From positions 1-61,329 of the forward strand of contig NZ_JMLV01000017.1 of NCBI RefSeq assembly GCF_000686045.1: a stretch of 61,329 nt of DNA, read 5' to 3'. The notes beneath the pieces are model-generated. The model saw nothing but the letters and a program-made list of their open reading frames with translations, did no database searches and was not told the DNA's origin. This DNA is from Fodinicurvata fenggangensis DSM 21160. GTDB taxonomy: Bacteria > Pseudomonadota > Alphaproteobacteria > Kiloniellales > DSM-21159. Below are positions 1-8,681 of the stretch, one piece after another (position 1 is the first letter of the stretch; each line of letters begins with the position of its first letter). The translations under genes were made by a program, and so were the position numbers.

Positions 1-2
1 AC

Positions 3-1193
3 TCACTCGACGATGGAGGCGACGACGCCAGCGCCGACGGTCCGTCCACCTTCGCGGATGGCGAAGCGCAGGCCCTCGTCCATGGCAATCGGCGCAATCA
101 ACTCCACGTCCATCGAGACGTTGTCGCCCGGCATCACCATCTCCGTGCCCTCAGGAAGCGTGACAACACCCGTCACGTCCGTCGTACGGAAATAGAACTG
201 CGGACGGTAGTTCGTGAAGAACGGCGTATGACGACCGCCCTCGTCCTTGTTCAGAATGTAGGCCTCGGCCTTGAACTTCGTGTGCGGCGTGATCGTCCCC
301 GGCTTCGCCAGAACCTGGCCACGCTCAACGTCGTCACGGCCAACACCGCGCAGAAGCGCACCGATGTTGTCACCGGCCTCGCCCTGGTCCAGAAGCTTGC
401 GGAACATCTCCACGCCGGTCACCGTCGTCTTCCGCGTGTCATGCAGGCCAACGATCTCGACTTCCTCGCCAACCTTCACCACACCGCGCTCAACACGCCC
501 CGTCACAACAGTCCCGCGACCCGAAATCGAGAACACGTCCTCGATCGGCATCAGGAACGGCTGGTCCTTCGGACGCTCCGGCGTCGGAATGTAGTCGTCA
601 ATCGCCTGCATCAGCTCGATAATCGAATCATGGCCCAGCTTCTGGTCCGTGTCCTCGATCGCCGCCAGGGCAGACCCCTTGATGATCGGAATGTCGTCGC
701 CCGGAAAGTCATAGCTCGACAGAAGCTCGCGCACCTCAAGCTCAACCAGCTCAAGAAGCTCCTCGTCGTCAACCTGATCACACTTGTTCAGGTAGACAAC
801 AAGCGCCGGAACGCCAACCTGGCGCGCCAGCAGAATGTGCTCGCGCGTCTGCGGCATCGGCCCGTCCGCTGCGGACACAACCAGAATGGCCCCGTCCATC
901 TGCGCCGCACCCGTGATCATGTTCTTCACATAGTCCGCGTGTCCCGGGCAGTCCACGTGCGCATAGTGACGGTTCGCCGTCTCGTACTCAACGTGCGCCG
1001 TCGAAATCGTGATCCCGCGCGCCTTCTCCTCAGGCGCCTTGTCAATGGCGTCATACGCCATCACCTCGCCAGATCCAGACTCCGCCATCACCTTCGTGAT
1101 CGCCGCCGTCAACGTCGTCTTACCATGGTCAACGTGACCAACCGTCCCAATGTTGCAGTGCGGCTTCGTCCGCTCGTATTTCGCCTTCGCCAT
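3..1193 (-). CDS. tuf: Elongation factor Tu
   Basis: This is the GTPase that delivers aminoacyl-tRNA to the ribosomal A site. The 396-residue protein is complete and of normal family length. The N-terminal G domain shows [10 protein letters not shown] (P loop), DCPGHADY (G3) and NKCD (G4), and the usual beta-barrel domains 2 and 3 follow. The start is the first ATG after the tRNA genes. It lies 111 bases downstream of tRNA-Gly on the same strand, so tRNA-Tyr, tRNA-Gly and tuf are probably one transcript, like the E. coli tRNA-tufB operon. Alphaproteobacteria often carry two tuf copies, and the window does not show which this is. Confidence 0.98.
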   Translation of the reverse strand: MAKAKYERTKPHCNIGTVGHVDHGKTTLTAAITKVMAESGSGEVMAYDAIDKAPEEKARGITISTAHVEYETANRHYAHVDCPGHADYVKNMITGAAQMDGAILVVSAADGPMPQTREHILLARQVGVPALVVYLNKCDQVDDEELLELVELEVRELLSSYDFPGDDIPIIKGSALAAIEDTDQKLGHDSIIELMQAIDDYIPTPERPKDQPFLMPIEDVFSISGRGTVVTGRVERGVVKVGEEVEIVGLHDTRKTTVTGVEMFRKLLDQGEAGDNIGALLRGVGRDDVERGQVLAKPGTITPHTKFKAEAYILNKDEGGRHTPFFTNYRPQFYFRTTDVTGVVTLPEGTEMVMPGDNVSMDVELIAPIAMDEGLRFAIREGGRTVGAGVVASIVE

Positions 1194-1304
1194 CTTAATC
1201 CAGACTTTCTGCTATCCGACTTGCTTGCTTCCTGTACAGGCCGCAAAGGGCCCAACGACTGATTCGGCAGGCAGCGCCTGACCCGGGAACAACGCGGAAC
1301 GAAC

Positions 1305-1378
1305 TGGAGCGGGTGATGGGAATCGAACCCACACCACCAGCTTGGAAGGCTGGGGCTCTACCATTGAGCTACACCCGC
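1305..1378 (-). tRNA. tRNA-Gly (anticodon TCC)
   Basis: Read on the minus strand this is a full cloverleaf. The acceptor stem begins GCGGGTG, the D arm AGCTCAATGGTAGAGC follows, the anticodon loop carries TCC, and the T arm has GGTTCGATTCC. CCA is encoded at the 3' end (1305-1307). It lies between tRNA-Tyr and tuf in the same direction, so it is likely cotranscribed with them. Confidence 0.97.
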
Positions 1379-1431
1379 ACACTGAACGACCGCCACATTT
1401 TTCCTATTCGAGTGCTCCGGCCACGAAATGG

Positions 1432-1513
1432 TGGAGGAGGTTGGATTTGAACCAACGTAGGCAAAGCCAACGGATTTACAGTCCGTCCCCTTTAACCACT
1501 CGGGCACTCCTCC
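1432..1513 (-). tRNA. tRNA-Tyr (anticodon GTA)
   Basis: The minus strand gives a class II tRNA with acceptor stem GGAGGAG, an anticodon loop containing GTA, a long variable arm and the T-arm sequence GGTTCAAATCC. CCA is encoded. The long variable arm is expected for bacterial tRNA-Tyr. It is the first visible member of the tRNA-Tyr, tRNA-Gly, tuf cluster and is transcribed away from rlmB. Confidence 0.97.
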
Positions 1514-1672
1514 AAAGGATCGCCGGGCACACGATAGAGCCGTGATCTATGTTGTTTTATAGACCGCCTGTCAACCGTAAACATGACGAAAAATTCCTCC
1601 CCGCCCCGCCGAAAAGCAGGATGGATCAAGAACCTTGCGTCATGCCATATGTTGGTGCTGATAGTAAGCACC

Positions 1673-2539
1673 ATGAGCCGCAAACGCAAGAAACTCTCGA
1701 CGGGTCCGGCCGCTGACGGGAACAGGCGGAACGCCAACACCGCCCAATCGCCAGCGGCACGCGACACCCCCCCTCGCAACCAGCGCAAGCCAGCGCGGGA
1801 AAGCGGTCTGTGGCTGTACGGCTGGCACGCCTGCCTGGCCGCCTTGGGCAATCCGCAGAGGCGCTGCCGGCAATTGCTGCTGGCGGGCACGGCCGATGCG
1901 AATCATCAGGCCGCGCTCGACGCACTCTACAAGCGCCATGATCTGTCCCTGCCCGAGTCGCAGACCATCGACCGAGAGCAGATGAGTGAACGGCTGCCGC
2001 CGGGCGCCGTGCATCAGGGCATTGCCCTGCGTGCCGATCCATTGCCGCTACAGGATCTGGAGGACGTGCTGGAAGATCTGCCCACGGGCCGTCAGGTCAT
2101 CGTCGCCCTGGACCAGGTCAGCGATCCGCACAATGTGGGGGCCATCCTGCGCTCGGCGGCCGTCTTCGGCGGAGCGGCGGTCCTGAACACGGAACGGCAC
2201 GCCCCTGCCGAAACGGGCACGCTGGCGAAGTCGGCCAGCGGCGGGCTTGAAAGCGTGCCCTATATCCAGGTGATCAACTTGGCACGCAGCCTGGACCGCT
2301 TGAAAGAGGCAGGCTTCTGGGTGTTCGGCCTGGCCTCGGAAGCACCCGCCACACTGCCCGAGGTGGAGCTGCCGGAAAAACTGGTTCTCTGCCTTGGGGC
2401 AGAAGGGCCAGGCCTGCGCCGCCTGACGCGGGAACGCTGCGATTTGCTGGTTCGCCTGCCAGCCCCGGGCCCCCTGCAGGACCTGAACGTATCCAATGCC
2501 GCTGCAGTGGCGCTGTATGAACTGCTCGCACGCACCTAA
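1673..2539 (+). CDS. rlmB: SpoU/TrmH-family 23S rRNA 2'-O-methyltransferase (RlmB-like)
   Basis: The likely role is 2'-O-methylation of a guanosine in 23S rRNA (G2251 in E. coli). From ATG 1673 the protein has 288 residues: a basic N-terminal extension, a substrate-binding domain, then the SpoU knot domain. The three SpoU motifs are visible as DPHNVGAILRSA, LGAEGPGL and LNVSNAAAVALYE. An in-frame ATG at 1583 would add 30 residues that do not look like part of the family, so I prefer 1673. It is divergent from tRNA-Tyr and convergent with the next regulator. TrmH acting on a tRNA is possible, but RlmB is the better fit. Confidence 0.88.
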   Translation: MSRKRKKLSTGPAADGNRRNANTAQSPAARDTPPRNQRKPARESGLWLYGWHACLAALGNPQRRCRQLLLAGTADANHQAALDALYKRHDLSLPESQTIDREQMSERLPPGAVHQGIALRADPLPLQDLEDVLEDLPTGRQVIVALDQVSDPHNVGAILRSAAVFGGAAVLNTERHAPAETGTLAKSASGGLESVPYIQVINLARSLDRLKEAGFWVFGLASEAPATLPEVELPEKLVLCLGAEGPGLRRLTRERCDLLVRLPAPGPLQDLNVSNAAAVALYELLART

Positions 2540-2570
2540 GGCGACCAGGCACCGGGCGTGATCGCCGTCG

Positions 2571-3137
2571 TCAGAAGCTGGGCGGCGTGCAGGCCGTAAT
2601 CACCTCACAGGTTTCATCAGCCAGGTTGCGGAAACGGTGCGGAACGCGGCTATCGAAATAGAAGGCCTCCCCCTCCTTCAACAGCTGTCTCTGGTCACCG
2701 ACCGTCACCTCGAGCTCGCCGCGTATGATGACTCCCGCCTCCTCGGCATCGTGGCGCAACAGGGCCTCCCCGGTATCTGCCCCTGGCGCATAGCGTTCGT
2801 GAAGCACCTGCATGGCGCGGCCACGCAGGTCGCGCCCCACCTGGCGATAGCTTATGTCTCCCCCGGCAATCTCGAAGAGTTCCTCGGCCCTGTAGAAGAT
2901 GCGGCTTCGCGGAGTCTGCTCCAGGCTGAAGAAATCAGCCAGGCTGATGGGAATGCCGGCCAGGACCTTCTTCAGCATACCGACCGAAGGGCTGCTCTTG
3001 TTCTGCTCGATCAGGGAGATGACCGCATTTGACACGCCGGCCCGCTTGGCCAGCTCGCGCTGCGAGAGATCGTGCATCTGCCTGAGATTCCTGAGGCGCT
3101 GCCCCACGCCGGGATCATTGTCTTCCAGGCCATCCAT
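2571..3137 (-). CDS. XRE-cupin transcriptional regulator, PuuR-like
   Basis: A 188-residue regulator with an N-terminal helix-turn-helix (about residues 15-70, including SQRELAKRAGVSNAVISLIEQ) and a C-terminal cupin domain (EAFYFDSRVPHRFRN). E. coli PuuR, the putrescine-responsive repressor, has the same layout and size. I chose ATG 3137 because GAGG lies 5 bases upstream; a GTG at 3149 would add four residues. It is divergent from a beta-alanine-type aminotransferase, and putrescine genes lie 3 kb away. Control of amine or beta-alanine catabolism is therefore likely, but the ligand is inferred from context. Confidence 0.85.
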   Translation of the reverse strand: MDGLEDNDPGVGQRLRNLRQMHDLSQRELAKRAGVSNAVISLIEQNKSSPSVGMLKKVLAGIPISLADFFSLEQTPRSRIFYRAEELFEIAGGDISYRQVGRDLRGRAMQVLHERYAPGADTGEALLRHDAEEAGVIIRGELEVTVGDQRQLLKEGEAFYFDSRVPHRFRNLADETCEVITACTPPSF

Positions 3138-3158
3138 GGCGGTCCTCACTTTAATTAT

Positions 3159-3174
3159 GTCAAATATATTTAAC
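3159..3174. promoter_or_regulatory. Candidate operator between the PuuR-like regulator and bauA
   Basis: GTCAAATATATTTAAC is a 16-base near-perfect palindrome, with one mismatched pair. It lies just upstream of the regulator gene. A related half-site, ATATTTTGTCAA, occurs at about 3214-3225 nearer the aminotransferase. Two similar A+T-rich sites in a divergent intergenic region suit a repressor that controls both directions. Assignment to the PuuR-like protein is inference. Confidence 0.45.
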
Positions 3175-3283
3175 GTTTCCGCGATTATTAACGAGATAAC
3201 GCAAACACCAAAGATATTTTGTCAATTTTCCTTATCATGCTATACGTTCCGGCAATTCAATTTTGCGAACATGGAGGATCGTC

Positions 3284-4636
3284 ATGGACGGCACAGCCCT
3301 GAGCGTCAATGCGGACGCCACACCGAACAGCCTGGAATCCTACTGGATGCCGTTCACCTGGAACCGGCAGTTCAAGAAGGATCCCATGCTGGTGACCTCA
3401 GCCAAGGACATGCACTACACCAGCGTGGACGGCCGCCAGATCCTGGACGGCACGGCCGGCCTGTGGTGCTGCAACGCCGGGCATGGGCGCGAGAAGATTG
3501 TCGAGGCGGTGCAGCAGACCGTGGCACATCTGGACTATGCCCCCTCCTTCCAGGTCAGCCATCCACTGCCTTTCGAGCTGGCCTCGCGCATCCGCGCGAT
3601 GCTTCCCGGTGACTACGAGCATGTCTTCTTCTGTAACTCCGGATCCGAAGCCGTGGACTCGGCCCTGAAGATCGCGCTGGCCTATCATCGTGTGCGCGGC
3701 GACGCGGCTCGTACCCGTCTGATCGGGCGCGAACGCGGCTATCACGGCACCGGGTTCGGCGGCATTTCCGTTGGCGGCATCGTGAAGAACCGCATGTTCT
3801 TCGGTCCGCTCATGAATGGCGTCGACCACCTGCCGCATACCCACAACCTGGAACACAACGCTTTCTCACGCGGCCAGCCGGCCTGGGGCGCACACCTGGC
3901 TGACGAACTGGAGCGCATGGTCCAACTGCATGATGCCAGCACGATTGCGGCCGTGATCGTCGAGCCGGTGGCCGGTTCGACCGGTGTCCTGATCCCGCCG
4001 CAGGACTATCTGAAGCGCCTGCGTGAAATTTGCGATCGTCACGGCATCCTGTTGATCTTCGACGAGGTGATTACCGGCTTCGGTCGCCTGGGCAAGCCGT
4101 TCGCCACGGAATACTTCGGCGTGCAACCCGACATCATCACCTGTGCCAAGGGCTTGACCAACGGCGTGATCCCCATGGGCGGCGTGATCTGCCGCAAGGG
4201 AATCTACGACGCCTTCATGGATTGGGCTGACGAAAGCGGCAACACCATCGAACTCTTCCATGGCTACACCTATTCGGGTCACCCTGTTGCCGCCGCGGCC
4301 GGTCTGGCCACGCTGGACGTCTACAACGAGGAAGGCCTGTTCGACCGTGCCGCCGATCTTGCGCCCTATTGGGAGGAGGCCGTCCACTCCCTGAAGGACA
4401 CACGTCACGTTATCGACCTGCGCAACCTGGGCCTCATTGCCGGCATCGAGCTTGAAGCGCGCCCCGGCGCGCCAGGGGCCCGCGGCTACGAGGCCTTCAA
4501 GCGCTGCTTCGACAAGGGTCTGCTGATCCGTGTGACAGGTGACATCATCGCCCTGTCGCCGCCGCTGATCGTCGACAAGCCGCAGATCGACCAGATGTAC
4601 ACGATCCTGCACGAGGTCCTGGAAACCCTGGACTGA
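3284..4636 (+). CDS. bauA: Beta-alanine (omega-amino acid):pyruvate aminotransferase
   Basis: A class III PLP aminotransferase of 450 residues. It probably transfers the amino group of beta-alanine or a related omega-amino acid to pyruvate, giving malonate semialdehyde and L-alanine. Family marks are ILDGTAGLWCCNAGH, FFCNSGSEAVDSALK, the LLIFDEVITGFGR segment, and the PLP lysine in CAKGLTNG. The start at ATG 3284 follows GGAGG at 3273-3277; an upstream ATG at 3263 lacks a good ribosome-binding site. Alanine dehydrogenase lies 90 bases downstream and would recycle the alanine. A taurine:pyruvate aminotransferase role is possible, but no sulfoacetaldehyde acetyltransferase gene is nearby. Confidence 0.85.
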   Translation: MDGTALSVNADATPNSLESYWMPFTWNRQFKKDPMLVTSAKDMHYTSVDGRQILDGTAGLWCCNAGHGREKIVEAVQQTVAHLDYAPSFQVSHPLPFELASRIRAMLPGDYEHVFFCNSGSEAVDSALKIALAYHRVRGDAARTRLIGRERGYHGTGFGGISVGGIVKNRMFFGPLMNGVDHLPHTHNLEHNAFSRGQPAWGAHLADELERMVQLHDASTIAAVIVEPVAGSTGVLIPPQDYLKRLREICDRHGILLIFDEVITGFGRLGKPFATEYFGVQPDIITCAKGLTNGVIPMGGVICRKGIYDAFMDWADESGNTIELFHGYTYSGHPVAAAAGLATLDVYNEEGLFDRAADLAPYWEEAVHSLKDTRHVIDLRNLGLIAGIELEARPGAPGARGYEAFKRCFDKGLLIRVTGDIIALSPPLIVDKPQIDQMYTILHEVLETLD

Positions 4637-4656
4637 AGCAAATACTCATGTAGTTC

Positions 4657-4688
4657 TGTCCCGGCCTTTTGGCCGGGACATTCTTTTT
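4657..4688 (+). terminator. Rho-independent terminator after bauA
   Basis: TGTCCCGGCC and GGCCGGGACA form a perfect 10-bp stem with a TTTT loop (4657-4680), followed by TTCTTTTT. It lies between bauA and ald. If it acts efficiently, ald needs its own promoter or partial read-through. Confidence 0.85.
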
Positions 4689-4726
4689 CAAGCAACTGGA
4701 CAGTCAAGAACAAGGGAGTAATGGCA

Positions 4727-5845
4727 ATGCTGGTTGGTGTCCCCAAGGAGATCAAAACCAAGGAATTCCGCGTCGGTCTGACACCGACCTCTGTCCGCGA
4801 ACTGGTTCACAACGGCCATCAGGTCCTGGTCGAGACAGGGGCCGGTGACGGCATCGGCTTTTCCGACACGGTCTACAGCGATGCCGGGGCCGGAATTGCC
4901 GGCACGGCGGCCGAAGTCTTCGAAAAATCCGAGATGATCGTGAAGGTGAAGGAGCCGCAGCCGCAGGAATGCAGGATGCTGCGCGAAGACCAGATCCTCT
5001 TCACCTTCCTGCACCTGGCCCCTGACCTGACCCAGACCCAGGGCCTGATCGATTCCGGCTGCATCGCCATCGCCTATGAAACCGTGACCGACCGCCATGG
5101 CCGCCTGCCCCTGCTGGCACCGATGAGCGAGGTGGCCGGGCGCATGTCCGTCCAGGTCGGCGCCCACTGCCTGGAAAAGGAACAGCAGGGCAAGGGCGTC
5201 CTGCTCGGTGGAGTCCCCGGCGTCAATCCGGCCAAGGTCGTGATCCTGGGAGGCGGTGTCTCCGGCATGAACGCGGCCCGCATGGCCATGGGCATGAGCG
5301 CCGATGTCACCGTGGTCGACAAATCCCTGGAGCGCCTCAACGAACTGGACACCATTTTCGATTCCAGGCTCAACACGGTCTATTCGACGGTCGATGCCAT
5401 CGAGGCACACTGCCTGGACGCCGACTTGGTGATCGGCTGTGTGCTGATCCCCGGTGCGGCCGCGCCGAAACTGGTCACCCGCGACATGATCGCTGCGATG
5501 GAGGCCGGAACCGTCCTGGTCGATGTGGCCATTGACCAGGGGGGCTGCTTCGAGACATCAAGGGCCACCACCCACGACAACCCCACCTTCATGGTGGATG
5601 ACGTGGTGCACTATTGCGTGGCCAACATGCCGGGGGCGGTGGCCCGCACCTCGACCCAGGCCCTGAACAACGCAACCCTGCCCTTCACGCTGGCTCTGGC
5701 CAACAAGGGCTGGAAACGCGCGCTGGCGGAAAACGAACACCTCATGGAAGGGCTGAACGTCGCCCACGGCAAGATCACCTATGCCGCTGTAGCCGATGCC
5801 CATGGCCTGGACTCCATCCGTCCCCAGGAAGCCATCGGCATCTGA
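4727..5845 (+). CDS. ald: Alanine dehydrogenase
   Basis: It catalyses NAD-dependent oxidative deamination of L-alanine to pyruvate and ammonium. The protein has 372 residues from ATG 4727, and homologues begin with a similar M-x-x-GVPKEIK. An ATG two codons earlier (4721) is also possible; GGGAG at 4713-4717 sits better for 4727. It shows the N-terminal [13 protein letters not shown] segment and a Rossmann fold with [15 protein letters not shown]. Placement after the aminotransferase suggests it regenerates the pyruvate acceptor and releases the amino nitrogen as ammonium. Confidence 0.95.
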   Translation: MLVGVPKEIKTKEFRVGLTPTSVRELVHNGHQVLVETGAGDGIGFSDTVYSDAGAGIAGTAAEVFEKSEMIVKVKEPQPQECRMLREDQILFTFLHLAPDLTQTQGLIDSGCIAIAYETVTDRHGRLPLLAPMSEVAGRMSVQVGAHCLEKEQQGKGVLLGGVPGVNPAKVVILGGGVSGMNAARMAMGMSADVTVVDKSLERLNELDTIFDSRLNTVYSTVDAIEAHCLDADLVIGCVLIPGAAAPKLVTRDMIAAMEAGTVLVDVAIDQGGCFETSRATTHDNPTFMVDDVVHYCVANMPGAVARTSTQALNNATLPFTLALANKGWKRALAENEHLMEGLNVAHGKITYAAVADAHGLDSIRPQEAIGI

Positions 5846-5870
5846 ATTGCTCTGCCCGCTGTAACGCAAG

Positions 5871-5903
5871 AGGGCCCGAGCTTCAGAAGCTTGGGCCCTT
5901 TTC
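5871..5903 (+). terminator. Rho-independent terminator after ald
   Basis: GGGCCCGAGCTTC and GAAGCTTGGGCCC form a 13-bp stem with one G-U pair, followed by TTTTC. It lies between two genes that converge, ald (plus) and the FAD oxidase (minus), so it may stop transcription from both sides. Confidence 0.8.
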
Positions 5904-5932
5904 AGTTCTGGCCGACTGCTTGTCTGAAGTTT

Positions 5933-7219
5933 CTAAGGCATCAGATCGCGCAGGCGATACCACAGCATGGCCAGGGCCAGAGCCGGTGTGCGCAGGTAGC
6001 TGCCACCTGGAAAGGTTTGGTGCGGCAAGCGCGCGAAAACGTCGAAACGGCCGGCCTGTCCGGCAATCGCCTCGGCCAGCACCCGTCCCGCAATGGCACT
6101 CAGGCTCACACCCTGTCCGGAATACCCTTGCGTGAAGTAGAGGTTTTCATCCAGGCGCCCAAGATGGGGGGCCCGGTCCATGGTGATCGCAACATAACCG
6201 CCCCAGACATATTCGAAGGAAACGTCTTCCAGTTGGGGGAAAACCTTCAGCATCGAGCGGCGCATCGAGCGGGAAAGATCGGGCGGCATCAGCGTGGAAT
6301 AGCTGACCCGCCCTCCGAACAGCAGCCGGCGATCCGAGGACAGGCGGTAATAGTTGAGCACGAATTTCAGGTCGGCAATGGCTTCGTCCCGCGGGATCAG
6401 CGAGTCGCCACGTTTACCCAGCGGCGGGGTCGCAGCCATGTAGGTGCCGACCGGCATGATGGTCCGGGCCAATTCGGGAACCAATTGGCCAAGGTGCGCG
6501 TTACAGGCCACCACCAGGAAACGGGCCTGAACCTGTGGCCCGGCCTCGGTCTCGACGACTGGCCTGGAGCCACGCTGGATTGCACTGACCCGTGTCTGCT
6601 CGAAAATCCGCACGCCGGCCTGCTCGGCCGCCCGGGCCAGGCCCTGGCAATAGGCCAGGGGGTGCAGGTGTCCGGCGCCATCATCGCGCAGGCCGCCGAT
6701 ATAGCGCGGGCTGTCCACATGCTGGCGTGAGGCCTCGGCCCCACGCACCACATGAAGCTTGTCGTAGTCGTAATTCCGGGCCCAATCCTCCTGCCAGGCC
6801 TCGACCTCGCGCAGCTCACGCGGGCGTTCCGCCGCCAGATAGTAACCCCATTTCAGGTCGCAATCGATCTGGTGTGTCTCGACGCGGCTGCGAATGATCT
6901 CCTTGGATTCCTCCGCCATGTCGAACAGGCGCCGCGCATCCTCGCGCCCGAGCGAACGCTCGATTGGCCCGGTGCCCGAGGAAAAGCCGGAACAGACCTG
7001 TCCCCCGTTGCGCCCGCTGGCGCCCCAAGCGACCGTCTGTGCCTCCAGCACCACGACATCCAGGCCCCGCTCGGCCAGTTCAAGGGCCGTGCTGAGGCCG
7101 CTGTAGCCGGCCCCGACCACACAGACATCGGCTTGAAGCGACTCAGCCAGCGGAGGCCGGACAGGGCTGTCGGCTACGCTGGCGCGATAATAGGAATCGA
7201 TGGCATCCTCGTGTTTCAT
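5933..7219 (-). CDS. puuB: FAD-dependent amine oxidase, gamma-glutamylputrescine oxidase-like
   Basis: A DAO-family flavoprotein of 428 residues. The N-terminal dinucleotide-binding motif is VVGAGYSGLSTALELAERG, followed by EAQTVAWGASGRNGGQV, which is usual in PuuB-type proteins. The likely reaction is oxidation of the primary amine of gamma-glutamylputrescine to the aminoaldehyde, with release of ammonium and H2O2. ATG 7219 gives the usual N terminus; a longer reading from 7255 runs further into the promoter region. The gene is divergent from the PuuA-like ligase, which supports the pathway. The exact substrate could be another gamma-glutamylated amine. Confidence 0.8.
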   Translation of the reverse strand: MKHEDAIDSYYRASVADSPVRPPLAESLQADVCVVGAGYSGLSTALELAERGLDVVVLEAQTVAWGASGRNGGQVCSGFSSGTGPIERSLGREDARRLFDMAEESKEIIRSRVETHQIDCDLKWGYYLAAERPRELREVEAWQEDWARNYDYDKLHVVRGAEASRQHVDSPRYIGGLRDDGAGHLHPLAYCQGLARAAEQAGVRIFEQTRVSAIQRGSRPVVETEAGPQVQARFLVVACNAHLGQLVPELARTIMPVGTYMAATPPLGKRGDSLIPRDEAIADLKFVLNYYRLSSDRRLLFGGRVSYSTLMPPDLSRSMRRSMLKVFPQLEDVSFEYVWGGYVAITMDRAPHLGRLDENLYFTQGYSGQGVSLSAIAGRVLAEAIAGQAGRFDVFARLPHQTFPGGSYLRTPALALAMLWYRLRDLMP

Positions 7220-7337
7220 AAGGTACTTTTTGAGCCCAAACGGACAAAAAGACAATCATGGCGATCCTTTCGAAACCTGCATCCAAAGCCGTGGGATCAG
7301 GTGCGCCTTCCTCACCCGAACCGACAGAGTTTCCATC

Positions 7338-8681
7338 ATGTCCTTCATAGAAGACTTCCTGCAGGAACATAACATCGAGGAAGTCGAGTGCCTCGTGCCC
7401 GACATGGCCGGCATTGCGCGGGGCAAGATCCTGCCCGCCAGCAAGTTCATCAAGGGCATGCGCAGCAACGGGCTGCGCGTGCCGGAGTCGATCTTTGTCC
7501 AGACGGTCACCGGCAGCTACCCTAATAACGACGGGGTTACCAACCCCGCCACATCGGATGTCTACCTGGTGCCGGACGAGGAGACCATGCGTCTGGTCCC
7601 CTGGTACGAAGAGCCGACCGCCCAGATCATCTGCGATCCCTACTACTTCGACCACACGCCGGTCCCCTTTGCCGCCCGGCATGTCCTGAAACGTGTCCTG
7701 AAGCTGTTCGAGGCCAAGAACTACCTGCCGCAGGTGGCCGTGGAACTGGAATTCTACCTGGTCGATCGCAACGACGACCCCGACTATCCCCTGCAACCCC
7801 CGATCGGGCGTTCGGGCCGGCGTGAAACCTCGCGGCAGTCCTATGGCGTCGATGCCGTCAACGAGTTCGATCCCATGTTCGAGGAAGTCTATGACTTCTG
7901 CGATGCCCAGCGCATCGACATCGACACCCTGACCCACGAGGCCGGGGCGGCCCAGATGGAGATGAACTTCAATCACGGCGAGGCCCTGCTGCAGGCGGAC
8001 CAGGCCTTCCTGTTCAAGCGCACGGTCCGCGAGGCCGGCCTGCGTCATAAGGTCTATGCCACCTTCATGTCCAAGCCGATGCAGGGCGAACCCGGCAGTT
8101 CGATGCATGTCCATCAAAGTCTGGTCAGCAAGAAGACCGGGCGCAACGCCTTCGCCAACCAGAACGGTCAGGACAGCCGCCTCTTCCAGCAGTACATCGC
8201 CGGGCTGCAGCGCTATCTTCCGGCCACGATGCCGATATTCGCGCCCTATGTGAACTCCTACCGCCGCCTGATGCCGGACACGGACGCGCCCATCAATACG
8301 CACTGGGGCTATGACAACCGCACGGTCGGCCTCCGCGTCCCCCACTCCGGCGTCCAGGACCGCCGCGTCGAGAACCGCGTTCCCGGTGCCGATGCCAACC
8401 CATACCTGGCGCTGGCCGGCTCTCTGGCCTGTGGCTACCTGGGCATGGACGAGAAGTTGCTGCCCCGCGCACCGATCGAGGGCAGCGCCTACCGCCTGGC
8501 ACACACCCTGCCCCGCACCCTCTACGATGCGCTCAGTCGCTTTTCCTCCCACCGTGGGCTGAAGAATGTGTTGGGTGATCAGTTCGTGGCCGCCGTTTCA
8601 GCGGTCAAGGATGCCGAGCTGGATGCCTACCAGCAGGTGATCTCGTCCTGGGAACGCGAGCACCTGCTTCAGAACGTCTGA
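7338..8681 (+). CDS. puuA: Glutamine synthetase-family ligase, gamma-glutamylputrescine synthetase-like
   Basis: The 447-residue protein has the glutamine synthetase fold. Its catalytic domain shows VAVELEFYLVD, HVHQSL and GYDNRTVGLRVP. Members next to PuuB-type oxidases join glutamate to putrescine using ATP. ATG 7338 is preferred over the long in-frame extension to 7200, which would overlap the divergent oxidase promoter. Its 3' end overlaps the convergent MocR gene by 13 bases. No PuuC or PuuD gene is in the window, so later steps must be encoded elsewhere or differ. Confidence 0.82.
   Translation: MSFIEDFLQEHNIEEVECLVPDMAGIARGKILPASKFIKGMRSNGLRVPESIFVQTVTGSYPNNDGVTNPATSDVYLVPDEETMRLVPWYEEPTAQIICDPYYFDHTPVPFAARHVLKRVLKLFEAKNYLPQVAVELEFYLVDRNDDPDYPLQPPIGRSGRRETSRQSYGVDAVNEFDPMFEEVYDFCDAQRIDIDTLTHEAGAAQMEMNFNHGEALLQADQAFLFKRTVREAGLRHKVYATFMSKPMQGEPGSSMHVHQSLVSKKTGRNAFANQNGQDSRLFQQYIAGLQRYLPATMPIFAPYVNSYRRLMPDTDAPINTHWGYDNRTVGLRVPHSGVQDRRVENRVPGADANPYLALAGSLACGYLGMDEKLLPRAPIEGSAYRLAHTLPRTLYDALSRFSSHRGLKNVLGDQFVAAVSAVKDAELDAYQQVISSWEREHLLQNV

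Noticed and set aside
228-1262. Long plus-strand open frame opposite tuf
   Set aside because: It is the antisense shadow of the highly conserved tuf gene; the product is arginine-rich and has no domain.
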